Positions 1 to 8,503 of a stretch of 64,000 nucleotides of DNA are shown in pieces (position 1 is the first letter of the stretch; each line of letters opens with the position of its first letter). Made by a program: the position numbers and the translations under genes. The notes below the pieces were generated by a model. That model saw only the letters and a program-made list of their open reading frames with translations, did not search any database and had not been told where the DNA came from. Location of the stretch: positions 1 to 64,000 of the forward strand of contig CACYMJ010000001.1 of the NCBI GenBank assembly GCA_902775485.1, given 5' to 3'. Source of the DNA: an uncultured Lachnospiraceae bacterium (GTDB lineage Bacteria; Bacillota; Clostridia; Lachnospirales; Lachnospiraceae).

Positions 1-261
1 CTGTATTTTATATTGCCTCAGGCGATCAAGAATGTACTGCCGGCTCTGGGAAATGAGATGATCGTACTGCTGAAGGAAACATCCGTTGCCGGTTATATAG
101 CGATGGATGATCTGACAAGAGGCGCTGATATCATCAGAAGCCAGACTTATTCGGCATTTACGCCACTGCTTATGGCGGCGTTCATATATTTGTTCTTTGT
201 GCTCATATTTGACAGTTTAGTCAAGAAACTCGAAAGGAATCTCAAGAACAGTGACCACTGA
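1..261 (+). CDS. amino-acid ABC transporter permease, C-terminal part
   Basis: The reading frame is open from the first base, so only the last 86 codons of this gene are in the window. It is the membrane permease of a polar amino-acid importer of the HisM/GltK family. The piece holds the cytoplasmic EAA-type loop (LPQAIKNVLPALGNE, then LLKETSVAGYI), which contacts the ATPase, and a last transmembrane segment near the C-terminus (PLLMAAFIYLFFVLIF). The stop codon lies inside the start of the ATPase gene (11 bp overlap), so the two are translationally coupled. The substrate cannot be told from this part. Confidence 0.9.
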   Translation: MYFILPQAIKNVLPALGNEMIVLLKETSVAGYIAMDDLTRGADIIRSQTYSAFTPLLMAAFIYLFFVLIFDSLVKKLERNLKNSDH

Positions 262-1012
262 TAATGAAAGGCCCCTGATAGAGGTAAAGCACCTTTATAA
301 GAAATTTAATAATCAAAGCAACAAGGACCTTGAGGTTCTGTCGGACGTAAACGTAAGTTTTTACACGGGTGATGTTGCATTTATCGTCGGTCCTTCAGGT
401 GCCGGTAAAAGTACGTTCCTTCGCTGTTTAAACCGCCTTGAGGAAGCTTCGTCGGGTGAGATATTCTTCGAAGGAGTCAATATACTCGACAGATCGGTAG
501 ATATAGATGCTCACAGACAGAAGATGGGAATGGTATTTCAGCAGTTCAATCTGTTCCCTCATCTGAGTGTTATGTCCAATCTTACAGTGGGCCCCATCAA
601 GCTTCAGGGTCTGTCAAAGGAGGAGGCGGAAGAGCGTGCGATAAAGCTTCTTCGGCGCGTTAAGCTCGAAGACCGTGCGAATTCATTCCCCAATCAGCTC
701 TCCGGCGGCCAGAAGCAGCGTATAGCGATCGCCAGGTCTCTTTGCATGGAGCCGGACGTTATGCTGTTTGATGAGCCTACAAGTGCGCTCGACCCCGAAA
801 TGGTCGGCGAGGTTCTTGAGGTTATGAGAGAACTGGCTGCAGATAAGATGACTATGATCGTTGTAACACATGAGATGGCCTTTGCAAGGGAAGTCGCCAA
901 CCGTATCATGTTTATGGCAGATTGCAATATCCTTGAAGAGAACGATCCCGTGAATTTCTTTGATAATCCTCAGAACGAAAGACTTCGCGCGTTTCTTGAC
1001 AAGATGATCTAG
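251..1012 (+). CDS. amino-acid ABC transporter ATP-binding protein (GlnQ type)
   Basis: ATPase subunit that powers the permease encoded just upstream. The 253-residue protein has the family's normal length and all nucleotide-binding motifs: Walker A GPSGAGKST at 47-55, Q-loop Gln97, signature LSGGQ at 150-154 and Walker B ending in Asp174-Glu175. The start is GTG and overlaps the permease stop. GlnQ/HisP-type ATPases serve polar amino acids such as glutamine, histidine or cystine; the actual substrate is unknown because the binding protein lies outside the window. Confidence 0.93.
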   Translation: MTTDNERPLIEVKHLYKKFNNQSNKDLEVLSDVNVSFYTGDVAFIVGPSGAGKSTFLRCLNRLEEASSGEIFFEGVNILDRSVDIDAHRQKMGMVFQQFNLFPHLSVMSNLTVGPIKLQGLSKEEAEERAIKLLRRVKLEDRANSFPNQLSGGQKQRIAIARSLCMEPDVMLFDEPTSALDPEMVGEVLEVMRELAADKMTMIVVTHEMAFAREVANRIMFMADCNILEENDPVNFFDNPQNERLRAFLDKMI

Positions 1013-1031
1013 ATCATATCCGTTTTTTAAT

Positions 1032-3071
1032 ATGGCAAAAAGTGTATTCATTGCCGAAAAGCCCAGCGTAGCCAAACAGTTTGCCGAGGCTTTGAAGCTC
1101 AGGACAAAGTCATATGACGGTTATATGGAATCCGAAAACTGTATCATTACCTGGTGCGTGGGTCATCTCGTAACGATGAGCTATCCGGATGCATATGACA
1201 GCAAATACAAGAAGTGGAGCTTTGCTACACTTCCTTTTTTGCCGTCCGAATACAAGTATGAAGTTATAAAATCAGCAGCAAAGCAGTTCGCAACCGTAAG
1301 TAAGATCTTAAACCGCGAAGACGTTGAGACCATATATGTATGCACCGACTCGGGAAGGGAGGGTGAATACATATACAGGCTTGTTGCCTCGCAGGCGCAT
1401 GTTAAAGGGAAGCGGGAAAAACGTGTATGGATCGATTCCCAGACCGAGGATGCCATAAGGGACGGCATCAAAAATGCAAAGGATATTTCCGAATATGACG
1501 ATATCGCTGCATCGGCATATCTGCGTGCCAAGGAAGATTATCTTATGGGAATTAACTTCTCAAGAGCGCTTACTCTGAAATACGGGGATTCGATCGCTTC
1601 ATTTCTGGGAGAAAAGCATTCAACCGTAGCTGTCGGAAGGGTAATGACGTGTGTCCTCGGAATGGTCGTGCGGCGCGAGAGGGAGATCAGGGCTTTCGTA
1701 AAGACTCCGTTTTACAGGGTTTTTGCAAACTGCGTAATGGATGATGTAAAGTTTAAGGCTGACTGGAAAGCACTTGAGACCAGTTCGTATTTTGCTTCTC
1801 CGAAGCTGTATAAAGATAACGGTTTTCTTAAGAAGGAAGATGCAGAGGAATTTGTACGCACCATAAGTGAAAGATCGGGCGGTACCGGTACGCTTACGGG
1901 AATTGAGAAAAAGAAAGAAACAAAGAATCCTCCGTATCTGTATAATCTGACCGAACTGTCTGCCGACTGTTCGAAGTTTTTCAAGATAAGTCCCGCGGAT
2001 ACTCTTAATGTTGCCCAGGAACTGTATGAGAAGAAACTTACAACTTATCCGAGAACAAATGCAAGGGTACTATCCACGGCGGTCGCAAAAGAGATAGATA
2101 AGAATATAAGAGGCTTGATAAAATATCCCGTGGTTTCGGATATCGCACAAAATGTTATCGATACAAAAGCGTATGAGGGTATAGCAAAGACAAGGTACGT
2201 CAACGATAAACTGATAGAAGATCATTATGCGATAATACCTACAGGCCAGGGATTTGAAGCCTTAAAGAGTCTTAGTGATACGTCGGCAAAGATATATGAA
2301 CTGATCGTCAGACGATTCCTGTCGATCTTTTATCCCGCAGCGGTATACCAGAAGATAAGCCTTTGTGCACAGTTTGCCGGTGAGAACTTTTTTGCCAATT
2401 TCAAAGTGCTTGATAAGGAAGGTTATCTTGGTGTATCAAGGCCGTCATATTGGAAGGATAAAAAAGAATCAGACTCCGGTAAGGAAGATGGTGACGAAAA
2501 GCCGGATGAACAGGAAGAAACTGCCGTAGACTCGTCATTTCTGGAGACTGTAAAGAAACTGAAAAAAGGTGCGGCCATAACGGCGGAGGATATGGGAATA
2601 AAAGAGGGCGAGACGAGCCCGCCGAAGCGTTATACTTCAGGAACCATGATGCTTGCGATGGAAAATGCCGGGCAGCTTATAGAGGATGAGCAGCTGCGTG
2701 CCCAGATAAAAGGCAGCGGTATAGGTACGAGTGCCACACGTGCAGGGATACTTGAAAAACTAGCGAAGATAAACTATATGAAGGTAAACAAGAAGACACA
2801 GGTCATCACTCCCGCACAGCTTGGGGAAATGGTGTACGATGTTGTCGATCTGTCGATACGCCCGCTCCTTGATCCGAAACTTACGGCAAGCTGGGAGAAG
2901 GGACTTACGATGGTGGCTGAGGGTGAGCTTGAGTCTGAAGAATACATGACAAAGCTTAACGACTATGTTGCTAGGCGGACGAATTTTGTAAGAGGACTTA
3001 ATAATCAGTCGGATCTTCGCAGAATGTTTTCAGAGAGTGCACAGTATTATAAGAGCGCCAAAAAAAAGTAA
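1032..3071 (+). CDS. topB: DNA topoisomerase III (type IA)
   Basis: Type IA topoisomerase of 679 residues that relaxes or decatenates DNA by single-strand passage. The Toprim domain is at the N-terminus (FIAEKPSVAKQFAEAL, then CTDSGREGEYIYR with its acidic metal-binding residues). The catalytic tyrosine is Tyr339 in the segment LTTYPRTNAR, and the later SGIGTSATRAGILEKL motif is typical of TopB/TopA. There is no C-terminal zinc ribbon, which favours TopB over TopA. An acidic stretch at about 480-500 (DSGKEDGDEKPDEQEE) looks like a flexible insertion. The gene follows the ABC ATPase by 19 bp without a clear ribosome-binding site, so it may be read from the transporter transcript. Confidence 0.93.
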   Translation: MAKSVFIAEKPSVAKQFAEALKLRTKSYDGYMESENCIITWCVGHLVTMSYPDAYDSKYKKWSFATLPFLPSEYKYEVIKSAAKQFATVSKILNREDVETIYVCTDSGREGEYIYRLVASQAHVKGKREKRVWIDSQTEDAIRDGIKNAKDISEYDDIAASAYLRAKEDYLMGINFSRALTLKYGDSIASFLGEKHSTVAVGRVMTCVLGMVVRREREIRAFVKTPFYRVFANCVMDDVKFKADWKALETSSYFASPKLYKDNGFLKKEDAEEFVRTISERSGGTGTLTGIEKKKETKNPPYLYNLTELSADCSKFFKISPADTLNVAQELYEKKLTTYPRTNARVLSTAVAKEIDKNIRGLIKYPVVSDIAQNVIDTKAYEGIAKTRYVNDKLIEDHYAIIPTGQGFEALKSLSDTSAKIYELIVRRFLSIFYPAAVYQKISLCAQFAGENFFANFKVLDKEGYLGVSRPSYWKDKKESDSGKEDGDEKPDEQEETAVDSSFLETVKKLKKGAAITAEDMGIKEGETSPPKRYTSGTMMLAMENAGQLIEDEQLRAQIKGSGIGTSATRAGILEKLAKINYMKVNKKTQVITPAQLGEMVYDVVDLSIRPLLDPKLTASWEKGLTMVAEGELESEEYMTKLNDYVARRTNFVRGLNNQSDLRRMFSESAQYYKSAKKK

Positions 3072-3082
3072 ATTGATATGGA

Positions 3083-3105
3083 TTTTTCACATCGATTGTG
3101 AGAAA
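3083..3105. promoter_or_regulatory. imperfect palindrome, possible operator
   Basis: TTTTCACA, then TCGAT, then TGTGAGAAAA forms an inverted repeat (core CACA-N5-TGTG) in the 77-bp gap between topB and the NifU-like gene. Its place upstream of a two-gene operon suggests a repressor or activator site. No good -35/-10 pair can be matched to it, so this is a suggestion only. Confidence 0.3.
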
Positions 3106-3148
3106 ATAGAAAAGGTTTTCCATTACATTTTGAAAGGAGTTATTTTGC

Positions 3149-3853
3149 ATGGTTTATTCAAAAGAAGTTGAAGAAATGTGTCCGGTAGCACAGGGCGTTC
3201 ATCATGGCTGTGCTCCCATACCCGAAGAAGCTAAATGGGTAAAGGTTAAAGAAGTTAAAGATATCTCCGGCTATACGCATGGTGTAGGCTGGTGTGCTCC
3301 CCAGCAGGGTGCGTGCAAGCTTTCCTTAAACGTAAAGGACGGTATCATCCAGGAGGCACTCGTTGAAACACTCGGATGCTCAGGAATGACTCATTCGGCA
3401 GCAATGGCAGCAGAGATCCTTCCCGGACTTACGGTTATGGAAGCGCTTAACACAGACCTTGTATGTGATGCTATAAATACTGCAATGCGTGAACTGTTCC
3501 TGCAGATCGTATACGGACGTTCACAGTCTGCGTTCTCAGAGGACGGTCTTGCGATCGGAGCAGGTCTTGAGGATCTCGGTAAGGGAATGCGTACTATGAC
3601 AGGTACAACCTACGGTACATTAAAGAAAGGTCCCAGATATCTTGAACTTACCGAAGGTTATATCACAGCCGTTGCTCTTGACGAGGAAGATCAGATCATC
3701 GGTTACAAATATGTAAACTTCGGAAGAATGATGGATTTCATCAAGGCCGGAGAAGAACCCAAGACAGCACTTGAGAAGGCAAGCGGACAGTACGGACGCG
3801 TAGCTGATGCTGTTAAACTGATCGATCCCAGAACTGATAAAGAAGTTAAGTAA
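3149..3853 (+). CDS. NifU-like iron-sulfur scaffold protein, GGGtGRT partner
   Basis: A 234-residue protein related to the scaffold domain of NifU/IscU, on which Fe-S clusters are built. Cysteines sit at 11, 21, 49, 56, 77 and 106. The segments GWCAPQQGAC (49, 56) and LGCSGMTHSAA (77) match the positions of scaffold cysteines; LGCSG resembles the NifU GCGSA segment. The C-terminal 90 residues are not part of the classical scaffold. A strong ribosome-binding site (GAAAGGAG) precedes the ATG. It lies 18 bp before the GGGtGRT gene and the two form an operon. The scaffold role is inferred from the fold family; the pair's true client is not known to me. Confidence 0.8.
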   Translation: MVYSKEVEEMCPVAQGVHHGCAPIPEEAKWVKVKEVKDISGYTHGVGWCAPQQGACKLSLNVKDGIIQEALVETLGCSGMTHSAAMAAEILPGLTVMEALNTDLVCDAINTAMRELFLQIVYGRSQSAFSEDGLAIGAGLEDLGKGMRTMTGTTYGTLKKGPRYLELTEGYITAVALDEEDQIIGYKYVNFGRMMDFIKAGEEPKTALEKASGQYGRVADAVKLIDPRTDKEVK

Positions 3854-3871
3854 GGTAAGGAGGAAAAGGAA

Positions 3872-4891
3872 ATGGCATTATTTGAATCATATGAGAGAAG
3901 AGAGCCCCAGATCCTTGCCAAGCTCAAGGAGTACGGAATCTCATCGATTGAAGAGTGTAAGGATATATGCGACAAGGCAGGTATCGATGTTTATCATCTG
4001 ATCGAAGGCATCCAGCCTATCTGTTTTGAAAATGCAAAGTGGGCATACACTGTTGGCGCAGCTATCGCCATCAAGAAGAACTGCCGTAAGGCTGCCGATG
4101 CTGCAGCTGCAATAGGTGAAGGCCTTCAGGCTTTCTGTATCCCCGGTTCCGTTGCGGATACACGTAAGGTTGGTCTCGGACACGGTAATCTCGGCAAGAT
4201 GCTTCTTGAAGAGGAGACAGAGTGCTTCGCGTTCCTTGCCGGACATGAGTCATTCGCAGCAGCAGAAGGTGCGATCGGTATCGCAGAAAAGGCAAACAAA
4301 GTTCGTAAGACACCTCTTCGTGTCATCCTTAACGGTCTCGGAAAGGATGCCGCACAGGTTATCTCACGTATAAACGGATTCACATTTGTTGAGACGGAAT
4401 ATGATCCTTATACTAATACAGTTAAGGAAGTTTCCAGAAAGTGCTACAGCAAGGATCCCGCTTCACCGCGTGCAAAGGTTAACTGCTACGGTGCAAATGA
4501 TGTTTGTGAAGGTGTTGCGATCATGTGGAAGGAGAACGTTGATGTTTCCATCACGGGTAACTCAACAAATCCCACACGTTTCCAGCATCCCGTTGCAGGT
4601 ACATACAAGAAGGAACGTATCGAAAAGGGTAAGAAATACTTCTCTGTTGCATCCGGCGGCGGTACGGGACGTACGCTTCATCCGGATAACATGGCAGCAG
4701 GTCCTGCTTCATACGGAATGACCGATACAATGGGACGTATGCATTCAGACGCACAGTTTGCCGGATCATCATCGGTTCCCGCTCACGTTGAGATGATGGG
4801 ACTGATCGGCGCCGGTAATAACCCGATGGTAGGTATGACGGTTTCAACGGCTGTATCTATCGAGGAAGCTGCAAAGGCAGGAAAGTTCTAA
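3872..4891 (+). CDS. GGGtGRT family protein (conserved, function unknown)
   Basis: A 339-residue protein of the family named after its GGGTGRT motif, seen here at residues 262-268 within SVASGGGTGRTLHPDN. Other conserved features are several cysteines (33, 51, 71, 89, 118, 191, 205, 212) and glycine-rich segments near 100-110 and 310-322, but no recognisable catalytic signature. No signal peptide or membrane segment is visible, so it is probably cytoplasmic. It follows the NifU-like gene with its own GGAGG site and is most likely its functional partner in iron-sulfur or redox chemistry. That function is inferred from the pairing and the cysteines only. Confidence 0.85.
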   Translation: MALFESYERREPQILAKLKEYGISSIEECKDICDKAGIDVYHLIEGIQPICFENAKWAYTVGAAIAIKKNCRKAADAAAAIGEGLQAFCIPGSVADTRKVGLGHGNLGKMLLEEETECFAFLAGHESFAAAEGAIGIAEKANKVRKTPLRVILNGLGKDAAQVISRINGFTFVETEYDPYTNTVKEVSRKCYSKDPASPRAKVNCYGANDVCEGVAIMWKENVDVSITGNSTNPTRFQHPVAGTYKKERIEKGKKYFSVASGGGTGRTLHPDNMAAGPASYGMTDTMGRMHSDAQFAGSSSVPAHVEMMGLIGAGNNPMVGMTVSTAVSIEEAAKAGKF

Positions 4892-4901
4892 GTTTTAAAT
4901 C

Positions 4902-6071
4902 ATGAAGTCTACATTAAAGAGAACATGGGCGGAAATTGACCTTTCCGCCCTTTCTTACAATTATAAAAAGATACGGCAGCATATCGGAGATGATGTTAAG
5001 TTCTGCGGTGTCGTAAAAGCGGATGCATACGGGCACGGCGCCGTTATGGTTGCCGAAAAGCTTGAGAGCCTCGGCGCTGATTATCTTGCGGTATCATCCA
5101 TTGATGAAGCAATGGAACTGCGGTTTAACGGTATAACCATGCCGATCCTGATTCTCGGACATACCCCGAAGGAACAGGTTGACAGGCTTATATGCCTGAA
5201 TATAACGCAGGCCGTGACATGCGAGGCCAAGGCAGTGGAATACAGTGAGGAAGCTGTCAAATACGGCGGAACGCTGAAGATTCACATTAAGGTCGATACG
5301 GGTATGAGCAGGCTCGGCTATATATGCGAGGGAGACTATTTCGAACATGGAGTTGACGGGATCGTTGACGCATGTTCTATGCCCGGCCTATACGCGGAAG
5401 GCATATTCACTCATTTTGCCGTTTCCGATGAAAGCGGAGAAGAGTGCAGGAAATATACCGATCATCAATTGTCATTGTTTACAGATGTGGTATCTGCCGT
5501 TGAAAAAAAACTGAATAAGAGATTTAAGATCAGACATTGTGCCAATACAGGTGCTACCGTAGAACTTCCCGGATCATGGCTTGATATGGTAAGACCGGGA
5601 CTTTTACTGTACGGATACGGTGAATTTGCCGCAAAGCTCGGTTTGAAGCCTGTCATGACAATGAAAACAACGATATCCACGATCAAGATCTATCCCGCAG
5701 TAACAAAGATAAGTTACGGCGGATTATATACAACGGATAAAACAACTAGGATCGGGGTGGTACCTTACGGTTATGCCGACGGTTTTATGCGCACGCTGTC
5801 AAACAGATACAGTGTTATGACATCAGAGGGCAGTGCGCAGGTCAGGGGCCGGATATGCATGGATATGTGTATGATCGATCTTACGGACAAGCCGGGAGTA
5901 GGCGTCGGTGATGAGGTGGTCATATTCGGACCTTCCAATCCGATAGAGAAAATGGCACAGATGGCGGATACGATACCTTATGAGATCGTATGTGCCGTCA
6001 GCAAGCGTGTACACCGTGTTTATATTTGCGACGGATCGGTCGTTCACAGCGAGCTTATGCTCAGAATGTAA
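4902..6071 (+). CDS. alr: alanine racemase
   Basis: PLP-dependent racemase that makes D-alanine for peptidoglycan. The 389-residue length is normal. The PLP lysine is Lys39 in VVKADAYGHG. The second catalytic base is the tyrosine of ISYGG in the C-terminal beta domain, followed by the conserved VPYGYADGF. The gene starts 10 bp after the GGGtGRT stop with a poor ribosome-binding site. It lies just upstream of the separately promoted rplU block. Confidence 0.95.
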   Translation: MKSTLKRTWAEIDLSALSYNYKKIRQHIGDDVKFCGVVKADAYGHGAVMVAEKLESLGADYLAVSSIDEAMELRFNGITMPILILGHTPKEQVDRLICLNITQAVTCEAKAVEYSEEAVKYGGTLKIHIKVDTGMSRLGYICEGDYFEHGVDGIVDACSMPGLYAEGIFTHFAVSDESGEECRKYTDHQLSLFTDVVSAVEKKLNKRFKIRHCANTGATVELPGSWLDMVRPGLLLYGYGEFAAKLGLKPVMTMKTTISTIKIYPAVTKISYGGLYTTDKTTRIGVVPYGYADGFMRTLSNRYSVMTSEGSAQVRGRICMDMCMIDLTDKPGVGVGDEVVIFGPSNPIEKMAQMADTIPYEIVCAVSKRVHRVYICDGSVVHSELMLRM

Positions 6072-6101
6072 GTTTTTTTAAGCGATCCGGGGCTTTTTTC
6101 C

Positions 6102-6130
6102 TTGACAATTACAATAAGTGATGATACTAT
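6102..6130 (+). promoter_or_regulatory. sigma-A promoter of the rplU operon
   Basis: TTGACA at 6102-6107 and TACTAT at 6125-6130 are separated by exactly 17 bp. A TGA directly before the -10 box gives an extended -10. This fits a strong housekeeping promoter for the ribosomal protein operon; transcription would start near 6137. Confidence 0.8.
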
Positions 6131-6136
6131 TTCACG

Positions 6137-6212
6137 GTATGCCGCATAGTGGGGTTATAAGAGGCCTATGGCTCACCGAAGCTAGCGAGAAAGTAATTCA
6201 GGAGGTGCAAGC
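6137..6212 (+). promoter_or_regulatory. L21 leader (ribosomal protein autoregulatory RNA)
   Basis: The untranslated leader of rplU resembles the Firmicutes L21 leader: a GCATAGTGGGGTTATAA block, then CCTATGGCTCACCGAAGC and a purine-rich ribosome-binding site. CATAG (6145-6149) can pair with CTATG (6166-6170). GTGGG (6149-6153) could instead pair with CTCAC (6172-6176), giving alternative folds. Such leaders are thought to mediate feedback by L21 or a protein of its operon. The call rests on sequence resemblance and position. Confidence 0.7.
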
Positions 6213-6518
6213 ATGTACGCTATCATTGCAACAGGCGGTAAGCAGTATAAGGTTTCCGAAGGCGATACCATCAAGGTTGAAAAGCTTAATGTAGAAGCCG
6301 GAGATACTGTTAAGTTTGATGAAGTTCTTGCAATCGGCGGTGACAAGCTCTTGGTAGGCGATGATGTTAAGTCTGCATCCGTTTCTGCAACAGTTGTTGA
6401 AAACGGTAAAGGCAAAAAGGTCATTGTATACCGTTACAAGAGAAAGAGCGGTTACCACAAGAAGAACGGTCACAGACAAGCATACACTCAGGTTAAGATA
6501 GACAAGATCAACGCTTAA
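6213..6518 (+). CDS. rplU: 50S ribosomal protein L21
   Basis: Ribosomal protein L21, 101 residues, beginning MYAIIATGGKQYKV and carrying the family's basic C-terminal region (YRYKRKSGYHKKNGHRQ) that binds 23S rRNA. A strong AGGAGGTG site precedes the ATG. It heads the operon rplU-prp-rpmA, which ends at the hairpin at 7156. Confidence 0.98.
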   Translation: MYAIIATGGKQYKVSEGDTIKVEKLNVEAGDTVKFDEVLAIGGDKLLVGDDVKSASVSATVVENGKGKKVIVYRYKRKSGYHKKNGHRQAYTQVKIDKINA

Positions 6519-6541
6519 TTGATTGATATGCAGGTGGTAAT

Positions 6542-6862
6542 TTGGTTACTGCGACGGTAGTTAAGAATTCTAAGGGATATGAATCGTTTACATGCAGCGG
6601 TCATGCCGGATTCATGAAAAAGGGCAGGGACATTGTATGTTCAGCCATTTCGGTACTGACGATAAATACCGCTAATTCGATCATGACACTTACCGATTCG
6701 AAGATAAGCGTTAATGAGAATGACGGATTTCTGTCATGGACATTTGAAGATGTTCCGACAGACGATGCAAAGCTCCTGATGGATTCACTGCTGATCGGAC
6801 TTATGTCCATTGAAGAAGAATACACGAAGAAGTATCTTACACTCGAGATAAAGGAGGTGTAG
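6542..6862 (+). CDS. prp: ribosomal-processing cysteine protease Prp
   Basis: Small cysteine protease (106 residues) that removes the N-terminal extension of ribosomal protein L27 in Firmicutes. The catalytic pair is visible: His21 in SGHAGF and Cys33 in DIVCSAIS. The start codon is TTG at 6542, supported by an AGGTGG site six bases upstream. It sits between rplU and rpmA as usual, and its substrate sequence is present in the next gene. Older annotations call it YsxB or DUF464. Confidence 0.92.
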   Translation: MVTATVVKNSKGYESFTCSGHAGFMKKGRDIVCSAISVLTINTANSIMTLTDSKISVNENDGFLSWTFEDVPTDDAKLLMDSLLIGLMSIEEEYTKKYLTLEIKEV

Positions 6863-6865
6863 ACC

Positions 6866-7150
6866 ATGATAAAGTTAAACCTTCAGTTATTTGCTCATAA
6901 AAAAGGAATGGGTTCCACAAAGAACGGAAGAGATTCGGAATCCAAGAGACTGGGCGCAAAGAGAGCTGACGGACAGTTTGTAAAAGCCGGAAACATTCTT
7001 TACAGACAGCGCGGAACAAAGATTCACCCCGGTGTGAACGTTGGACGCGGCGGAGACGATACATTGTTTGCTACGGTTGACGGTGTTCTCCGTTTTGAAA
7101 GAAAGGGCAGGGACAGGAAGCAGGCTTCCGTCTATCCCGTAGAGCAGTAA
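6866..7150 (+). CDS. rpmA: 50S ribosomal protein L27 with cleavable N-terminus
   Basis: Ribosomal protein L27, 94 residues. The mature N-terminus reaches the peptidyl-transferase centre. The protein begins [18 protein letters not shown]. This matches the Firmicutes extension (consensus close to MLKLNLQFFA) that Prp cuts just before the Ala-x-Lys-Lys-Gly start of the mature form. The start overlaps the prp 3' end region, whose AAGGAGGTG serves as its ribosome-binding site. Confidence 0.97.
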   Translation: MIKLNLQLFAHKKGMGSTKNGRDSESKRLGAKRADGQFVKAGNILYRQRGTKIHPGVNVGRGGDDTLFATVDGVLRFERKGRDRKQASVYPVEQ

Positions 7151-7155
7151 TTGTC

Positions 7156-7185
7156 AGGGCCTTGATAGTTCAAGGCCCTTTTTTT
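7156..7185 (+). terminator. intrinsic terminator after rpmA
   Basis: AGGGCCTTG (7156-7164) and CAAGGCCCT (7171-7179) form a perfect 9-bp stem with a 6-base loop, followed by a run of T to 7185. It ends the rplU-prp-rpmA unit. Partial read-through would feed obgE, 25 bp further on. Confidence 0.92.
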
Positions 7186-7210
7186 AAAGATCAGGATCAT
7201 TTATAAAAAT

Positions 7211-8491
7211 ATGTTTGCTGACAGAGCCAGAATATATATAAGGAGCGGAAAAGGCGGCGACGGACATGTATCGTTTCGGCGTGAGAAATACGTCGCAAAC
7301 GGCGGACCTGACGGCGGCGACGGAGGAAAGGGCGGCGATGTCATCGTAGAGATCGATGACGGTATGAATATGCTGACCAATTATCGTCATGTCAGAAAAT
7401 ACTGTGCGGGTGACGGTGAAAACGGCGGAAAGCGCAACTGTAAGGGAAAAAGCGGCGACGATATCGTACTTTATGTCCCTGCCGGAACAGTTTTCAAGGA
7501 AGCCGAAACCGGAAAGGTCATTGTAGACATGTCCGGTGATAACAGAAGAGTTGTTTTGTTAAAAGGCGGACTTGGCGGAAACGGTAATCAGCATTATGCG
7601 ACACCGCGTATGCAGGCTCCGAAATATGCTCAGCCCGGACAGCCGGCCATGGAATTGAATGTCGATCTGGAACTGAAAGTAATTGCCGATGTCGGACTCA
7701 TAGGTTATCCGAATGTCGGAAAATCAACGCTTTTATCTGTTGTATCAAATGCAAGGCCTGAAATAGCAAACTATCATTTTACAACGATCAGTCCTCATCT
7801 GGGCGTTGTTGATCTGGATGGCGGAAAAGGGTTTGTGATGGCTGATATTCCCGGACTTATAGAGGGAGCTGCTGAGGGCGTAGGTCTCGGACATGATTTT
7901 CTGCGTCATATAGAAAGAACGCGAATGCTCATTCATGTTGTGGATGCTTCCGGATGTGAGGGCAGGGATCCGGTTGAGGATGTATATGCGATAAACAGGG
8001 AACTTGAAGCATATGATGCCGATCTTGCCAAGCGGCCCCAGATAATCGCAGCAAACAAGATTGATTCAATAACGGGCGATACCGATCCGGTTGAAGAACT
8101 GAGAAAAGAGTTTGAACCGAAGGGCGTTATGGTTGTTCCAATCTCTGCGGCTGTCGGAACGGGAGTCTCCGATCTTATATCCCGGGTTCGAAAGATGCTT
8201 GAAGAGCTAAAAGAAAAGCCCCTGGTATTCGAAAGTGAATATACACCCGTCAGGGATGATGCCAATAATTCGTTTGAAGTTTATTATGATGAGAAAGAGA
8301 AGAAATACGTTGTAGAGGGTCCTAAGATCGAGAAAATGCTCGGATATACAAATCTGGATTCCGAGAAGGGATTTACATTTTTCCAGAAGTTTCTGGATGA
8401 AAACGGCATAATAGAACAACTGAAAGCACTCGGGATCACCGAGGGTGATACAGTAAGGCTGTACGGCTGGGAATTTGAATATATGGAATAG
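7211..8491 (+). CDS. obgE: GTPase ObgE/CgtA
   Basis: Essential ribosome-assembly GTPase, 426 residues. The N-terminal glycine-rich Obg domain spans about 1-157 (repeated GGxGG segments). The G domain follows with G1 GYPNVGKST starting at residue 165, G3 DIPGLIEGA, and G4 NKID. The last 70 residues form an OCT domain (YVVEGPKIEKML). It heads the run obgE-yhbY-nadD-yqeK-rsfS, whose genes are nearly contiguous. Confidence 0.97.
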   Translation: MFADRARIYIRSGKGGDGHVSFRREKYVANGGPDGGDGGKGGDVIVEIDDGMNMLTNYRHVRKYCAGDGENGGKRNCKGKSGDDIVLYVPAGTVFKEAETGKVIVDMSGDNRRVVLLKGGLGGNGNQHYATPRMQAPKYAQPGQPAMELNVDLELKVIADVGLIGYPNVGKSTLLSVVSNARPEIANYHFTTISPHLGVVDLDGGKGFVMADIPGLIEGAAEGVGLGHDFLRHIERTRMLIHVVDASGCEGRDPVEDVYAINRELEAYDADLAKRPQIIAANKIDSITGDTDPVEELRKEFEPKGVMVVPISAAVGTGVSDLISRVRKMLEELKEKPLVFESEYTPVRDDANNSFEVYYDEKEKKYVVEGPKIEKMLGYTNLDSEKGFTFFQKFLDENGIIEQLKALGITEGDTVRLYGWEFEYME

Positions 8492-8503
8492 AAAGGAGTT
8501 TCC

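Noticed and set aside
683-1075. Antisense open frame across the ABC ATPase gene
   Set aside because: It lies fully opposite strongly coding sequence, resembles no family and has no ribosome-binding site; similar shadows occur opposite many genes here.
4116-4847. Several overlapping frames in and opposite the GGGtGRT gene
   Set aside because: They are arginine/serine-rich, low-complexity translations of the codon-biased main gene.
6079-6099. Possible terminator after alr
   Set aside because: A run of six T is present, but the stem is only four base pairs (AAGC/GCTT), too weak to call.
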